A stretch of DNA of 64,000 nucleotides from Roseiarcus sp963835215 (GCA_963835215.1 CAWIES010000002.1:806001-870000); one strand, 5' to 3'; shown: positions 1 through 9,448, counted from the first letter of the stretch. Translations and numbers: made by a program. Notes: generated by a model not told the origin, from the letters alone.

Positions 1-1
1 C

Positions 2-247
<246 letters not shown>

Positions 248-265
248 CCCGGCATCAACCAGGCG

Positions 266-292
266 CCCCTTCTCCCCTTGCGGGAGAAGGGG
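266..292. repeat. perfect 11-bp stem hairpin between aldehyde dehydrogenase and DUF779 genes
   Basis: CCCCTTCTCCC is followed by a 5-nt loop and then GGGAGAAGGGG, a perfect inverted repeat starting 19 nt after the dehydrogenase stop. There is no T tract, so it is not a classical intrinsic terminator. Hairpins of this composition recur between genes in many alphaproteobacteria. Here it could lower downstream expression or stabilise the upstream mRNA, which is inference. Confidence 0.6.
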
Positions 293-327
293 AGTCGCGC
301 CCCGCTTTCCACCAACGGAGACAAGCG

Positions 328-684
328 ATGATGGACAAAGTCACGGCGACGCCGGCGGCGCTCGCCCTCCTCGGGGAGATCATCGCCGATCACGGCCCGG
401 TGCTGTTCCACCAGTCCGGCGGTTGCTGCGACGGCTCCTCGCCAATGTGCTACCCGCAGGGCGATTTCATTATCGGCGACCGCGACGTGAAGCTCGGCGA
501 GATCGGCGGCGCGCCGGTCTACATCAGCGAATCTCAATATGAGGCCTGGAAGCACACCGACCTCATCATCGACGTCGTGCCGGGCCGCGGCGGCATGTTC
601 TCGCTCGACAACGGCCGCGAGAAGCGGTTCCTCACGCGCTCGATCATCTGCGCCGTGCCGGCGCCTCCACGCGAGCACGGCTGA
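328..684 (+). CDS. DUF779 domain protein, aldehyde dehydrogenase partner
   Basis: This 118-residue soluble protein spans a whole DUF779 domain. It has the cysteine-rich segment SGGCCDGSSPMC near residues 31-42 and the family segments DFIIGDRDV and DVVPGRGGMFSLD. Two adjacent ATG codons start the frame, preceded by the Shine-Dalgarno-like AACGGAGAC. It follows the aldehyde dehydrogenase by 80 nt on the same strand, an arrangement widely conserved for this family. The biochemical role is unknown to me. The paired and third cysteines suggest metal binding or a redox/assembly role for the dehydrogenase, but that is inference from context. Confidence 0.85.
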   Translation: MMDKVTATPAALALLGEIIADHGPVLFHQSGGCCDGSSPMCYPQGDFIIGDRDVKLGEIGGAPVYISESQYEAWKHTDLIIDVVPGRGGMFSLDNGREKRFLTRSIICAVPAPPREHG

Positions 685-686
685 GC

Positions 687-1412
687 TCATGTCATGTACT
701 GGCCGCCGTTGGCCGACAGCGTCGAGCCGGTGATGAACCCGGCTTCGTCGGAAACCAGAAAGAGCGCGCAGCGTGCGATCTCTTCCGGCATGCCGAGGCG
801 GCGAACCGGGACCTGCGGCAGGATCGCTTTCTCCAGCACGTCCTTGGGCACGGCCAGCACCATTTCGGTGCCGATGTAGCCGGGACAGATCGCGTTGACC
901 GTGATCCCCTTGCTCGCGCTCTCCTGCGCGAGCGCCTTGGTGAAGCCGAGATCGCCCGCTTTGGCGGCGGAATAGTTGACCTGCCCCATCTGTCCCTTCT
1001 GGCCGTTGATCGACGAGATGTTGACGATCCGGCCGAAGCCGCGCTCGCGCATGCCCTCGATCACGGGACGGCACATGTTGAACAGCGAACTCAAGTTGGT
1101 GTCGATGACGAGGCACCATTGCTCGGGCGTCATCTTGTGGAACATGCCGTCGCGCGTGACGCCGGCGTTGTTGACCAGCACCTCGACCGGCCCGAGTTCA
1201 GCCGCCACTTTGGCGAGGCCGGCGACGCAGGCGTCGTAGTCGGCGACATCCCATTTGAAGACGTTGACGCCGGTCTCGGCCTGGAACTTGGCCGCCGCCT
1301 CGTCGTTGCTGCGATAGACCGCCGCGACGCGGTATCCCGCCGCCGTCAGCGCCTTGGAAACCGCGGCGCCAATGCCGCGCGTGCCGCCGGTGACGACCGC
1401 CACCCTACTCAT
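687..1412 (-). CDS. phaB: acetoacetyl-CoA reductase (PHB synthesis)
   Basis: A 241-residue short-chain dehydrogenase, full length for PhaB. The NADPH-binding motif TGGTRGIG is at residues 8-15 and NNAG at 81-84. The catalytic Ser lies in NISS (131-134), and the Tyr147/Lys151 pair in YSAAK. It reduces acetoacetyl-CoA to (R)-3-hydroxybutyryl-CoA, the second step of polyhydroxybutyrate synthesis. The thiolase gene phaA lies just upstream on the same strand with a 63-nt gap, so the two probably form a phaAB operon, and the regulator phaR is next to it. No PHB synthase lies in the window. A FabG role is possible from family alone, but the neighbours favour PhaB. Confidence 0.93.
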   Translation of the reverse strand: MSRVAVVTGGTRGIGAAVSKALTAAGYRVAAVYRSNDEAAAKFQAETGVNVFKWDVADYDACVAGLAKVAAELGPVEVLVNNAGVTRDGMFHKMTPEQWCLVIDTNLSSLFNMCRPVIEGMRERGFGRIVNISSINGQKGQMGQVNYSAAKAGDLGFTKALAQESASKGITVNAICPGYIGTEMVLAVPKDVLEKAILPQVPVRRLGMPEEIARCALFLVSDEAGFITGSTLSANGGQYMT

Positions 1413-1475
1413 CGACGTCTCCTCTGACCGTTTCCTCGGCGCCGTCGTCTTACGCGACGACGCCCTTCGCCCCGC

Positions 1476-2655
1476 TCAACGCTCGAGCGTCATTGCAATG
1501 CCCATGCCGCCGCCGATGCACAGCGTCGCCAGACCCTTCTTGGCGTTGCGGCGCGCCATCTCGTGCAGCAGCGTCACCAGCACGCGCGCGCCCGAAGCGC
1601 CGATCGGATGGCCGATGGCGATCGCGCCGCCGTTGACGTTGACGATCGCCGGGTCCCAGCCGAGGTCCTTGTTGACCGCCAGCGCCTGGGCGGCGAAGGC
1701 CTCGTTGGCTTCGACCAGCTCGAGATCCTTGACGCTCCAGCCAGCGCGCTCGAGCGCCTTGCGCGAGGCGGGGATCGGGCCGGTGCCCATGATCGCCGGA
1801 TCGACGCCCGCCGTCGCCCAGGAGGCGATGCGCGCCAGCGGCGTGATGTTGCGGCGCTTGGCCTCCTCGGCGGTCATCACCACCAGCGCCGCGGCGCCGT
1901 CGTTGACGCCCGAGGCGTTGCCGGCGGTCACGCTGCCGTCCTTGCTGAAGGCCGGGCGCAGCTTGGCGACGCTCTCATAGGGTCGCGCCGATGCGGATGA
2001 ATTCGTCGTCGGCGACCACCACGTCGCCCTTGCGCCCGGCGACGGTGAAGGGAACGATCTCGTCCTTGAAGCGGCCAGCCTTCTGCGCCGCCTCGGCCTT
2101 GTTCTGCGAAGCGACGGCGAAGCGGTCCTGCTCGTCGCGGCTGATCTGCCATTTGGCGGCGATGTTCTCCGCCGTCACGCCCATGTGATAGCCATGGAAC
2201 GCGTCGATCAGGCCATCCTTGAGCATGGTGTCGATGAACTTCATCTCGCCCATTTTGACGCCGGCGCGCAAATTCGCGGCGTGCGGGGCGAGCGACATCG
2301 ACTCCTGACCGCCCGCGACGATGATCGCCGCGTCGCCGTTGACGATCTGCTGCAGGCCAAGCGCCACCGCGCGCAGCCCGCTGCCGCACAATTGGTTGAC
2401 GCCGAAGGCGGTCTTTTCCTGCGGGATCCCCGCCTTCATCGCCGCCTGGCGGGCCGGGTTCTGGCCCTCGGCGGCCGAGAGGATCTGGCCGAGGATCACC
2501 TCGTCGACGTCGCCCGGTTCGACCTTCGCCGCCGCCATCGCCGCTTTGACCGCCGCCGCGCCAAGCTCGTGGGCGGGCGTATTAACGAAGGCGCCGAGGA
2601 ACGAGCCGACCGCGGTTCGCTTGGCGCTGGCGATGACGATTTCGGTAGCCGACAT
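1476..2655 (-). CDS. phaA: acetyl-CoA acetyltransferase (beta-ketothiolase), one frameshift
   Basis: The thiolase is read in two frames. Residues 1-226 include the acylated Cys90 in NQLCGSG. The C-terminal part contains GHPIGASGA (catalytic His) and CIGGGMG (second catalytic Cys) and ends at 1476. Removing one base near 1980, in the run read as ACCCTATG on the coding strand, restores a continuous 392-residue protein, the normal PhaA length. It condenses two acetyl-CoA to acetoacetyl-CoA for PHB synthesis and is co-directional with phaB. I treat the shift as a probable sequence error because both halves are otherwise perfectly conserved. Confidence 0.9.
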
Positions 2656-2826
2656 GGGTCTCTCCCGTCAGACGCGGCGCCGACGCCCCAACCGCCGATC
2701 AGCGCCGCTACGCTGCTGGATTTGTTCTAGCGAAGGCCATCGGGCAACGCCAGCCTTCAAAAGGCGGAGCGACAGTCGCGCCGCGCGGGCGCCTCTGAAT
2801 TGGTCGTTTTTCGCCGCGCCCGCGCC

Positions 2827-2837
2827 CGCTGCGGTGC
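2827..2837. promoter_or_regulatory. possible PhaR-type operator between phaA and phaR
   Basis: CTGC-GGT-GCAA lies in the 265-nt region between the divergent phaA and phaR genes. PhaR proteins of rhizobia and Paracoccus are known to bind CTGC-N3/4-GCAG-like sites; this one has seven of eight matching bases. The position, 84 nt before phaR, suits autoregulation. This is a motif match only. Confidence 0.3.
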
Positions 2838-2920
2838 AAAAAACTATTCCGACCGCCCGAAAAAGGGCCTATCGTGACCTACCCTGATCGAGGGTCGTCG
2901 TAGCGTCGAGACGGTAAACC

Positions 2921-3517
2921 ATGTCGAATTCCACCACGCCGATCACCATCAAGAAATACGCGAACCGGCGCCTCTACAACACGGCGTCCAGCGCCTATGT
3001 GACGCTCGCCGACCTCGCCAAGATGGTCAAAACCGGCGAAGATTTTGTCGTCTTCGACGCCAAGACCAACGAGGACATCACCCGCTCGGTGCTTGCCCAG
3101 ATCATCTTCGAGCAGGAGGGAATCGAGGGCCAATCGCTGTTGCCGATCACCTTCCTGCGCCAGATCATTCGCTTCTATGGCGACAGCGTCCAGGCGTTGC
3201 TGCCGAGCTATCTCGAATATTCGATCGATCAGTTCAGCGGCGAGTCGACGGCGATGCGGGAAGCGGCGACCCGCGCTTTCGGCCATGGGCCGTTTGCGCC
3301 GGCCTCGTTCAGCGCGCTGCAGGAGATGACGCGCAAGAACCTCGCCGCCTTCACCCAGGCGCTCGGCGTGTTTGCGCCCTTCGCAGGCGCGAAGACGCCG
3401 ACGCCGAACGGACCAGCCAAACCCGACGCGGCGCCCGCCAGCGCCGACATCGACGAATTGCGCACGCAATTGTCGGAGATGCGGCGCCGGCTCGACAGCC
3501 TGACCGACAAGCCCTGA
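2921..3517 (+). CDS. phaR: polyhydroxyalkanoate synthesis regulator PhaR
   Basis: A 198-residue protein with the PhaR DNA-binding N-terminus (KKYANRRLYNT at residues 10-20, then VTLADLAKMVKTGEDFVVFDAKTNEDITRS in segments). Next comes the PHA accumulation regulatory domain (SLLPITFLRQIIRFYGDS). The C-terminal part is Pro/Ala-rich and ends in a short helix that may form a coiled coil. PhaR represses phasin and other PHB genes and is titrated by nascent PHB granules. It is divergent from phaAB across 265 nt, the usual alphaproteobacterial arrangement. Confidence 0.94.
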   Translation: MSNSTTPITIKKYANRRLYNTASSAYVTLADLAKMVKTGEDFVVFDAKTNEDITRSVLAQIIFEQEGIEGQSLLPITFLRQIIRFYGDSVQALLPSYLEYSIDQFSGESTAMREAATRAFGHGPFAPASFSALQEMTRKNLAAFTQALGVFAPFAGAKTPTPNGPAKPDAAPASADIDELRTQLSEMRRRLDSLTDKP

Positions 3518-3527
3518 ACGGCGAAGC

Positions 3528-5240
3528 TTAGCCGGCGGCGAGCGCGAGGCGCGGCGCGGCGGCGGGCGGCTCATAGAGTTCCGGGCGGCCGAGCAGGCGT
3601 CCTTGCAGGAAGTCGACGCCCCATTCGCGCAGCAGGCGGCGCGCCTCTTCGTCCTCGACCCATTCGGCGACGGTCGTCAGGCCGAGATGGCGGGCCAGGT
3701 CTGCGAGGCTGCGCACGAACACGCGGTCATCGAGCGAGTTGGCGACATTGTGAACGAACGCGCCGTCGATCTTGACGATGTCGATGCCGAGCCGCCGCAG
3801 ATTGCGGAACGAGGTGTGGCCGGCGCCGAAGTCGTCCATCGCAATTCTGAGGCCGAGCGCCTTCATCCTCTGAAGCAGCTGTTCGACTTCTTCGACCGGC
3901 TCGAGCGCCAGCGTCTCGACGATCTCGACGATCATCCGTGAAGCGGTTCCCGGCCGGGCGCCGAGCGCCGCCGCGATGCGGTCAACCCAACCGGGCGAGC
4001 GCAGCGTCAGCACCGAGACATTGACCGAGACGTTGAGTTCCGGCTCGGCGACGAGGCGATCGAGCGCCAGCTCGAACACGCGCTGATCGAGCTGGGCGAT
4101 CAGCCCGAGTTTTTCTGCGACCGGCACCAACAATTCCGGGCCGACGATTTCGCCGTCCTCCTGGCGCACCCGCAGCAGCGCCTCGTGGAATGCGATGCGC
4201 CCGTCCGCGGCGCCGACCACCGGCTGATAGGCGACGATGACGCGGCGCTGGTTGAGCGCGGCGATAATCTCGTCGGCGATCGCCGTTTCGCGGCGGCGCG
4301 CCTCGCTGAGCGCGGAGCCGGGCGCGTAGATGGCAAAGCGGCGCGGCTCGCCGGCCGCCTGATCGAAAGCCTCTTCGGCCCGTTGCAACAAGCGGCAGGC
4401 GCTGCGCCCATGACGCGGCGCGATCGCCGCGCCGATGCGCACCGTGACGCGCAGCGCGCCGGCGACGGTTGGCGCCGGCTCTTCGCTGACGCGTTGGGCG
4501 AGACGTCGCGCGGCGATCGCCAATTCGCCTTCGCCGCTCGCCGACAGCAGCGCGGCGAAGCGCCCGCCGGCGCAATGGGCGACGGTGTCGATCGAGCGCA
4601 CATTGGCGGCGAGCCGCCGCCCGATCACGTCGATCGCCTGATCGGCCGCCTCATAGCCGTGGCGGCGATTGAGCTCGGCAAGATTCTCCAGTCCGACAAT
4701 CAGCACGGCGAAGGCGTCCTCGCCCGGCCGCGCCACCGCAAGACGCGCTTCGAGCGCGCGATTGAAGGCGCGCCGGTCGGGCCGCCCGCCGGCCGCCGAG
4801 AGCAAGGCTTCATCCTGCGCCAGCAGCCGCACGAGGCCGTGCGCGCGCACCGGACGGCCGCGCCCATCGAAGCTGCAGCGGCCGATATCCTCGACCGCGC
4901 GCGTTTCGCCACCCGGCAGCGCCAGGCGATAGAGGGCGCGATAGGGTTCGCCTTCGTCGGAGGCCTGCGGCGATAGTTCCTGGATCGCCTGAAAGCGCGA
5001 AGAGGGCGAATCGGCGCTTACCAGCTCGGCGTAACCGGCGCCGCTCGAGAGCGCGGCGGGCGAAAAGGCGGCGAGTGTTTCGCTGGCGTTGGCGCCCCAG
5101 ACGAGGCGATCGCTGACGATGTCCCAGTCGTAGACCACAGCCCGCAGCCGGCCGAGCGCCGCGCGCGGATCGAGTTCGGCGCTATTGGCCTCGCCGCCGC
5201 CGCCCGGGGCTTGGCCGTCCGTCTCGTTCTCCCAGTCCAT
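3528..5240 (-). CDS. PAS-degenerate GGDEF-EAL protein, probable c-di-GMP phosphodiesterase
   Basis: 570 residues with no obvious membrane segment. A PAS-like region lies at about 30-140. A GGDEF domain follows at about 145-305, in which the signature is AGGRF (224-228), so cyclase activity is unlikely. The EAL domain at about 320-560 has FHEALLR (Glu353), VSVNVS, the Asp-Asp of MDDFGAGHTSF, IVKIDG and AEWVE, so the phosphodiesterase residues look intact. It faces phaR tail to tail with a 10-nt gap. The degenerate GGDEF domain may bind GTP and activate the EAL domain, as in other such proteins; this is inference. Confidence 0.88.
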   Translation of the reverse strand: MDWENETDGQAPGGGGEANSAELDPRAALGRLRAVVYDWDIVSDRLVWGANASETLAAFSPAALSSGAGYAELVSADSPSSRFQAIQELSPQASDEGEPYRALYRLALPGGETRAVEDIGRCSFDGRGRPVRAHGLVRLLAQDEALLSAAGGRPDRRAFNRALEARLAVARPGEDAFAVLIVGLENLAELNRRHGYEAADQAIDVIGRRLAANVRSIDTVAHCAGGRFAALLSASGEGELAIAARRLAQRVSEEPAPTVAGALRVTVRIGAAIAPRHGRSACRLLQRAEEAFDQAAGEPRRFAIYAPGSALSEARRRETAIADEIIAALNQRRVIVAYQPVVGAADGRIAFHEALLRVRQEDGEIVGPELLVPVAEKLGLIAQLDQRVFELALDRLVAEPELNVSVNVSVLTLRSPGWVDRIAAALGARPGTASRMIVEIVETLALEPVEEVEQLLQRMKALGLRIAMDDFGAGHTSFRNLRRLGIDIVKIDGAFVHNVANSLDDRVFVRSLADLARHLGLTTVAEWVEDEEARRLLREWGVDFLQGRLLGRPELYEPPAAAPRLALAAG

Positions 5241-5310
5241 CGTCCCCTCGACCCCCGCCCTCGATGCTCCTTTAGAGGCTAGCGGCGATCGGTTAAAGCG
5301 AAGTTTCCGT

Positions 5311-6111
5311 TTAACGATTCGGCAACCATCGATCGTGGGCCTGGAAGCGGTCCTTGCGGGCGCGGATTTCGGCGAAGGCCGCCGCCGGATCGGCGTCGGG
5401 CATGCCGATCGCCGCCTGCACCTGAGGCTCCTCGGCGCGCAGGAACGGATTGGCCGCCAGCTCGGCGTAGATGGTCGTCGGCAAGGTCGGCTTGCCGACC
5501 GCGCGCAGAGCCATGACGGCGGCGACGCGGTCCTTGAGCAGCGGGTTCTCGGGCTCGATGGTCAGCGCGAAGCGCGCGTTAGTCTCGGTGTATTCATGGC
5601 CGCAATAGACCTGCGTCTCGCCCGGCAGCGCGGCGAGCTTGAGCAGCGAATCCCACATCACCGCATAGGGCGTCTCCATCACCCGGCCGCAGCCGAGCGA
5701 AAACAGCGTGTCGCCGACGAAGACGATCTCGTCCTCCTCGAACCAATAGGCGATGTGGCCGGCGGTGTGGCCGGGCGTCTCGATCACCTTGGCGGCGAGC
5801 CTGCCGACATGCGCATAGTCGCCTTCAACCACCTGGCGATCGAGCCCGGCGATGCGCGCCGCCTCCTTGGCCGGTCCAATCACGTTGAGCCTGGCGTAGC
5901 GGGCTCTCAGCGCGGGCAACCCTTGAGTGTGGTCGGCGTGGTGGTGGGTGATGAGCACATCGCTCAGCTCCCAGCCTTGCGCCTCGGCCGCCGCGATCAC
6001 CGCCGCGCCGTCCGGCGCGTCGATCGACGCCGTCGCGCCCGAATCCGAGTCGTGAATAAGGACGCCGTAATTGTCCTTCAGGCACAGAAATTGGTTCACA
6101 TGAGTCGTCAT
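5311..6111 (-). CDS. gloB: hydroxyacylglutathione hydrolase (glyoxalase II)
   Basis: A metallo-beta-lactamase-fold hydrolase that cleaves S-D-lactoylglutathione in methylglyoxal detoxification. The metal-binding motif THHHADH is present, followed by the family features GHTAGHIAYW, FVGDTLFSLGCGR and YCGHEYTETN. The frame is open further upstream, but the ATG at 6111 (MTTHVNQFLCLKDNYG) matches the family N-terminus and gives 266 residues. It is divergent from a methyltransferase gene across about 90 nt, a pair common in this order. Confidence 0.94.
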   Translation of the reverse strand: MTTHVNQFLCLKDNYGVLIHDSDSGATASIDAPDGAAVIAAAEAQGWELSDVLITHHHADHTQGLPALRARYARLNVIGPAKEAARIAGLDRQVVEGDYAHVGRLAAKVIETPGHTAGHIAYWFEEDEIVFVGDTLFSLGCGRVMETPYAVMWDSLLKLAALPGETQVYCGHEYTETNARFALTIEPENPLLKDRVAAVMALRAVGKPTLPTTIYAELAANPFLRAEEPQVQAAIGMPDADPAAAFAEIRARKDRFQAHDRWLPNR

Positions 6112-6200
6112 CGCCGCCTCGTCCTCTGGCCGCAAGCGGCGTTTGCGCCGTGGCGCCGAGTGGTCCACATTCGCAGAGCTTCCCTAAGGCCTATCTAACC

Positions 6201-6950
6201 ATGCCGCTCGACGTCAACGACCTCGTTGCTTTCTATTCGTCGCCGCTGGGCGATGTGGCGCGCCGGCTGATCGGCCGCGTGCTGCGCCAGCGTTGGGAAA
6301 ACTGCACGCGGCTGTCGATTTTGGGCGTCGGCTTCGCCGGTCCGCTGCTTGAGCGGTTTCGCGACGAGGCGCAGTGCACGCTCGCCTTCATGCCAGCCGA
6401 AATCGGCGTCGCGCCCTGGCCGGCGCAGGGGCGCTGCTCGGCGGCGCTGGTCTCGCTCGACATGCTGCCGCTGCCCGACGCCTCGGTCGAGCGCGTGCTG
6501 ATCGTTCATGGCCTCGAGACCGCGGAACACCCCAGCGCGGTGCTGGAAGAGGTCTGGCGGGTGCTGGCGCCGGAGGGCCGGGCGCTGCTGGTGGCGCCAT
6601 CGCGGCGCGGCGTCTGGGCGCGTGTCGACGGCACGCCGTTCGGCCAGGGCCTGCCCTATTCAAAGGGGCAATTGCGCGAGCTGTTGCGCGAAGCGCTGTT
6701 CTCGCCGGTGTTCTGGGGCGAGGCGCTTTACGCGCCCCCGTTTCGGCGGCGCTTTTTCCTCAATTCGGCGACCGCGATCGAGCGGATCGGCGCGGCGCTC
6801 GGCCTGCCCTTCGCCGGGGTCCACATCGTCGAAGCAACCAAGCAGCTCTATCGCCCGGTCGGCGTGCGCAAGGTGGCCAAGCGCGAGGCGCCGGCGCTGC
6901 AGCCCGGCCTCGCGCCGGCCGCCCATCGTCAGGCGACGCGGCGCCTCTAA
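6201..6950 (+). CDS. SAM-dependent methyltransferase (type 11-like)
   Basis: A 249-residue protein starting at the ATG of MPLDVNDLVAFYSSPLG. The Rossmann-like SAM-binding region has ILGVGFAG, then DMLPLPDASVERVLIVHGLE and EEVWRVLAPEGRALLVAP, characteristic of class I methyltransferases of the UbiE/type 11 group. The glycine motif is weak (GVGFAG rather than GxGxG). The substrate is unknown. The gene sits divergently beside gloB, as in many Hyphomicrobiales genomes, but no functional link is established. Confidence 0.8.
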   Translation: MPLDVNDLVAFYSSPLGDVARRLIGRVLRQRWENCTRLSILGVGFAGPLLERFRDEAQCTLAFMPAEIGVAPWPAQGRCSAALVSLDMLPLPDASVERVLIVHGLETAEHPSAVLEEVWRVLAPEGRALLVAPSRRGVWARVDGTPFGQGLPYSKGQLRELLREALFSPVFWGEALYAPPFRRRFFLNSATAIERIGAALGLPFAGVHIVEATKQLYRPVGVRKVAKREAPALQPGLAPAAHRQATRRL

Positions 6951-7038
6951 GGAGCGCAGTTCGGCGCCTGCTTTTTGCGATTGTCGAGCGCGGCGGATCG
7001 TGCTTTGAACGCGCCGCCCCGCTCCGGAGATCAGAACC

Positions 7039-7668
7039 ATGCCGCAATCGGAACGTCTGCTCGTCTTGCTGCGCCACGGCCAGAGCGACTGGAACCTGAA
7101 AAACCTGTTCACCGGCTGGAAAGATCCCGACCTCTCCCCGCTCGGCGTCGAAGAGGCCAAGGCCGCGGGGCAGCGGCTCAAGGCGCGTGGGCTGAGCTTT
7201 GACGTCGCCTACACCTCGGCCCTCATCCGCGCCCAGCACACGCTCGCCTTGACGCTCGCCGAGCTCGGCCAGACGGGCCTGCCCGAGACACGCGATCAGG
7301 CGCTCAACGAGCGCGACTACGGCGATCTTTGCGGGCTCAACAAGGACGACGCGCGCAAGAAGTGGGGCGAGGAGCAAGTCCAACTGTGGCGGCGCAGCTA
7401 CGACGTGCCCCCGCCCGGCGGCGAGAGCCTCAAGGACACGGTCGCGCGCGCGCTGCCCTATTATTGCCAGAACATCCTGCCGGCGGTGATGCGCGGCGAG
7501 CGCGTTCTGGTCGCCGCCCACGGCAACAGCCTGCGCGCGCTGGTGATGGTGCTCGACCGCCTGACGCCCAAGACGATCCCCTCGATGGAGCTCGCCACCG
7601 GCGTGCCGCTGGTCTACCGGCTCAAAGCCGATTCGACCGTCGAGTCGAAGGACGTGCTGGAGAGCTGA
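7039..7668 (+). CDS. gpmA: 2,3-bisphosphoglycerate-dependent phosphoglycerate mutase
   Basis: 209 residues, typical for the short alphaproteobacterial GpmA. The phospho-acceptor motif LRHGQSDWN is at residues 10-18, followed by FTGWKDPDLS, NERDYGDLCGLNK, PPPGGESL and the second catalytic histidine in AAHGNSLRAL. It interconverts 3- and 2-phosphoglycerate in glycolysis and gluconeogenesis. It is preceded by the methyltransferase gene (88-nt gap) and followed by a palindromic repeat. Confidence 0.96.
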   Translation: MPQSERLLVLLRHGQSDWNLKNLFTGWKDPDLSPLGVEEAKAAGQRLKARGLSFDVAYTSALIRAQHTLALTLAELGQTGLPETRDQALNERDYGDLCGLNKDDARKKWGEEQVQLWRRSYDVPPPGGESLKDTVARALPYYCQNILPAVMRGERVLVAAHGNSLRALVMVLDRLTPKTIPSMELATGVPLVYRLKADSTVESKDVLES

Positions 7669-7686
7669 GGGGGCGGCGCCCTCCAA

Positions 7687-7738
7687 CCTCCTCATCGTGA
7701 GGAGCGCGGCGCGAGCCGCGCTTCCCGAACGACGAGGA
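7687..7738. repeat. dispersed palindromic repeat, type C (copy 1)
   Basis: A GC-rich imperfect inverted repeat reading CCTCCTCATCGTGAGGAGC, a GCGGC/GCCGC core, then CGAACGACGAGG. It resembles the intergenic CCTCATCCTGAGGAGC...CGTCTCGAAGGACGAGG units that are abundant in Bradyrhizobium/Rhodopseudomonas relatives. A second unit of this type in the opposite sense lies at 16232-16291. It sits between gpmA and ppk2, where transcription is co-directional. Confidence 0.6.
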
Positions 7739-7849
7739 GCATCGCGCCCGACGCCGGAGCGGCGTTGTCGCAAATTCATCACGTGCATGATCCACAGCTT
7801 ACGGCCTCGCAATGCCCCGATACGGCGGCGTAGCTGGAGGACGGCGGCT

Positions 7850-8806
7850 ATGAGCGTAGATCCCAAGAACCCCGAGAGCTCTCTTTTCCACCGCGTGCAC
7901 GGTGAACTCGTCGACGATTTCGACGAGGAATTGGAACTGGAGATCGACGACGACCGCCTCGAGGCGATGACGCGCGAGATCGGCGAACATCCCGATGTCG
8001 CCACGATTGAGCGGCGCTTCTATTTCGCCGAATTGTTGCGATTGCAGCGCGAGCTGATCAAGCTGCAGGATTGGGTCGTCCACAAAAAGTTGAAGGTCGT
8101 CGTTCTTTTCGAGGGCCGCGACTCCGCCGGCAAGGGCGGCGTGATCAAACGGATCACCCAGCGCCTGAATCCCCGAGTCTGCCGCACCGTGGCGCTGCCG
8201 GCGCCCAGCGAGCGCGAACGCAGCCAATGGTATTTCCAACGCTATGTTCCCCACCTTCCCGCCGGCGGAGAAATCGTGCTGTTCGACCGCAGCTGGTACA
8301 ACCGCGCTGGCGTCGAACGCGTCATGGGATTTTGCACCGACGACGAATACGAAGAATTCTTCCGTTCCACGCCGGAATTCGAACGACTGCTGGTGCGCTC
8401 TGGGATCGTGCTGATCAAATATTGGTTTTCGATCACCGACGATGAGCAACACCTGCGCTTCATGATGCGCATTCACGATCCGCTGAAGCAGTGGAAATTA
8501 AGCCCGATGGACCTCGAATCGCGCCGGCGGTGGGAGCAATACACCAAGGCCAAGGAGACGATGCTGGAGCGCACCCACATCCCCGAGGCGCCTTGGTGGC
8601 TGGTCGAGGCTGTCGACAAGAAACGCGCGCGGCTCAATTGCATCGCGCATCTGCTGACCCAAATTCCCTACGAGCAAGTCGAGCACGTCAATCCGGTTCT
8701 GCCAGCGCGAGCACACAATCCCGACTATCTTCGCGGGCCGATCCCCAAAGAGATGTACGTCCCAGATTTATATGCGGCGCATGTCGTCGAACCGATCGCG
8801 GGATAG
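7850..8806 (+). CDS. ppk2: polyphosphate kinase 2 family protein
   Basis: 318 residues from the ATG at 7850, which has a good GGAGG upstream. The frame is open to 7697, but the upstream segment is not PPK2-like. Walker A is FEGRDSAGKGG (residues 88-97), with Walker B and lid residues in LFDRSWYNRAGVERVMGFC, followed by RSGIVLIKYWFSI and RRWEQYTKAKE. This is the class I PPK2 fold that phosphorylates nucleoside diphosphates with polyphosphate, or runs in reverse. An acidic N-terminal extension (residues 20-40) is present. It stands alone as a transcription unit here. Confidence 0.93.
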   Translation: MSVDPKNPESSLFHRVHGELVDDFDEELELEIDDDRLEAMTREIGEHPDVATIERRFYFAELLRLQRELIKLQDWVVHKKLKVVVLFEGRDSAGKGGVIKRITQRLNPRVCRTVALPAPSERERSQWYFQRYVPHLPAGGEIVLFDRSWYNRAGVERVMGFCTDDEYEEFFRSTPEFERLLVRSGIVLIKYWFSITDDEQHLRFMMRIHDPLKQWKLSPMDLESRRRWEQYTKAKETMLERTHIPEAPWWLVEAVDKKRARLNCIAHLLTQIPYEQVEHVNPVLPARAHNPDYLRGPIPKEMYVPDLYAAHVVEPIAG

Positions 8807-8920
8807 CCGCCCGTTCTATGGCCAGGCGCGGATCGGCGGGTTCGTCTCGCCTTTGGCTCGCCCGGCCCGGCTCGGCTAGACTGGAGCTAAGGTGATTCGC
8901 TTCCTGCGCGGGGTCCGGCG

Positions 8921-9340
8921 ATGCGACGAGGTGTGTTTTTCGCGGCGGCGTTCGTCACGACTCTCGGTCCCGCTCTGGCGGCGCCACAGTTTGAATTTCT
9001 CGCCGCGCCGCAGATCAACCTTTCGCTGGTCTACCGGCTCGATAAATTGACCGGCGACGTCATCGCCTGCCAATACGGCCACAACCCGGGCAAGACCGAC
9101 ATCGAGCCCGGCTCGTTCGGCATCACGGTGTGCTACCGCAGCGGCGACGGCGCGACCAAGCAGGAGCCCGGCGACTACGGCCTGGTGGCGACGCGCCACG
9201 AACAGGAGGGCGGCGTCTTCCGCGTCGACTATCGCAGCGGCGCGCTTAGCATCTGCTATCTCTATTTCCAGCGCGAGAAGCAGGGCGACCACGACGCGAT
9301 TACCGACCAATACGTCGTCTGCACGCCGCCTTATAAGTGA
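8921..9340 (+). CDS. hypothetical exported protein
   Basis: A 139-residue protein with a Sec-type signal peptide (MRRGVFFAAAFVTTLGPALAA, cleavage after about residue 21). The mature part is about 118 residues, acidic, with three cysteines (in VIACQYG, ITVCYRS, and SICYLYF) plus one near the end (VVCTPPYK), so disulfides are possible. I do not recognise the family. It lies between ppk2 and mnmE, has its own spacing on both sides, and shows codon use like its neighbours. A periplasmic location is the only functional statement the sequence supports. Confidence 0.7.
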   Translation: MRRGVFFAAAFVTTLGPALAAPQFEFLAAPQINLSLVYRLDKLTGDVIACQYGHNPGKTDIEPGSFGITVCYRSGDGATKQEPGDYGLVATRHEQEGGVFRVDYRSGALSICYLYFQREKQGDHDAITDQYVVCTPPYK

Positions 9341-9448
9341 CGCGCCGGGCGAGATCGCCCACCGATACGACCGTCGGCCGACTTACTGATTTTCAGAATA
9401 TCGCGATTTTGGCGGTGCGAAAAGACTTCGCGCGGCGTATTGGCGTGC

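Noticed and set aside
5293..5314. Two TTAA tetramers near the gloB stop considered as a CtrA site
   Set aside because: The spacing between them is 14 nt, not 7, and the sequence overlaps the gloB stop codon.
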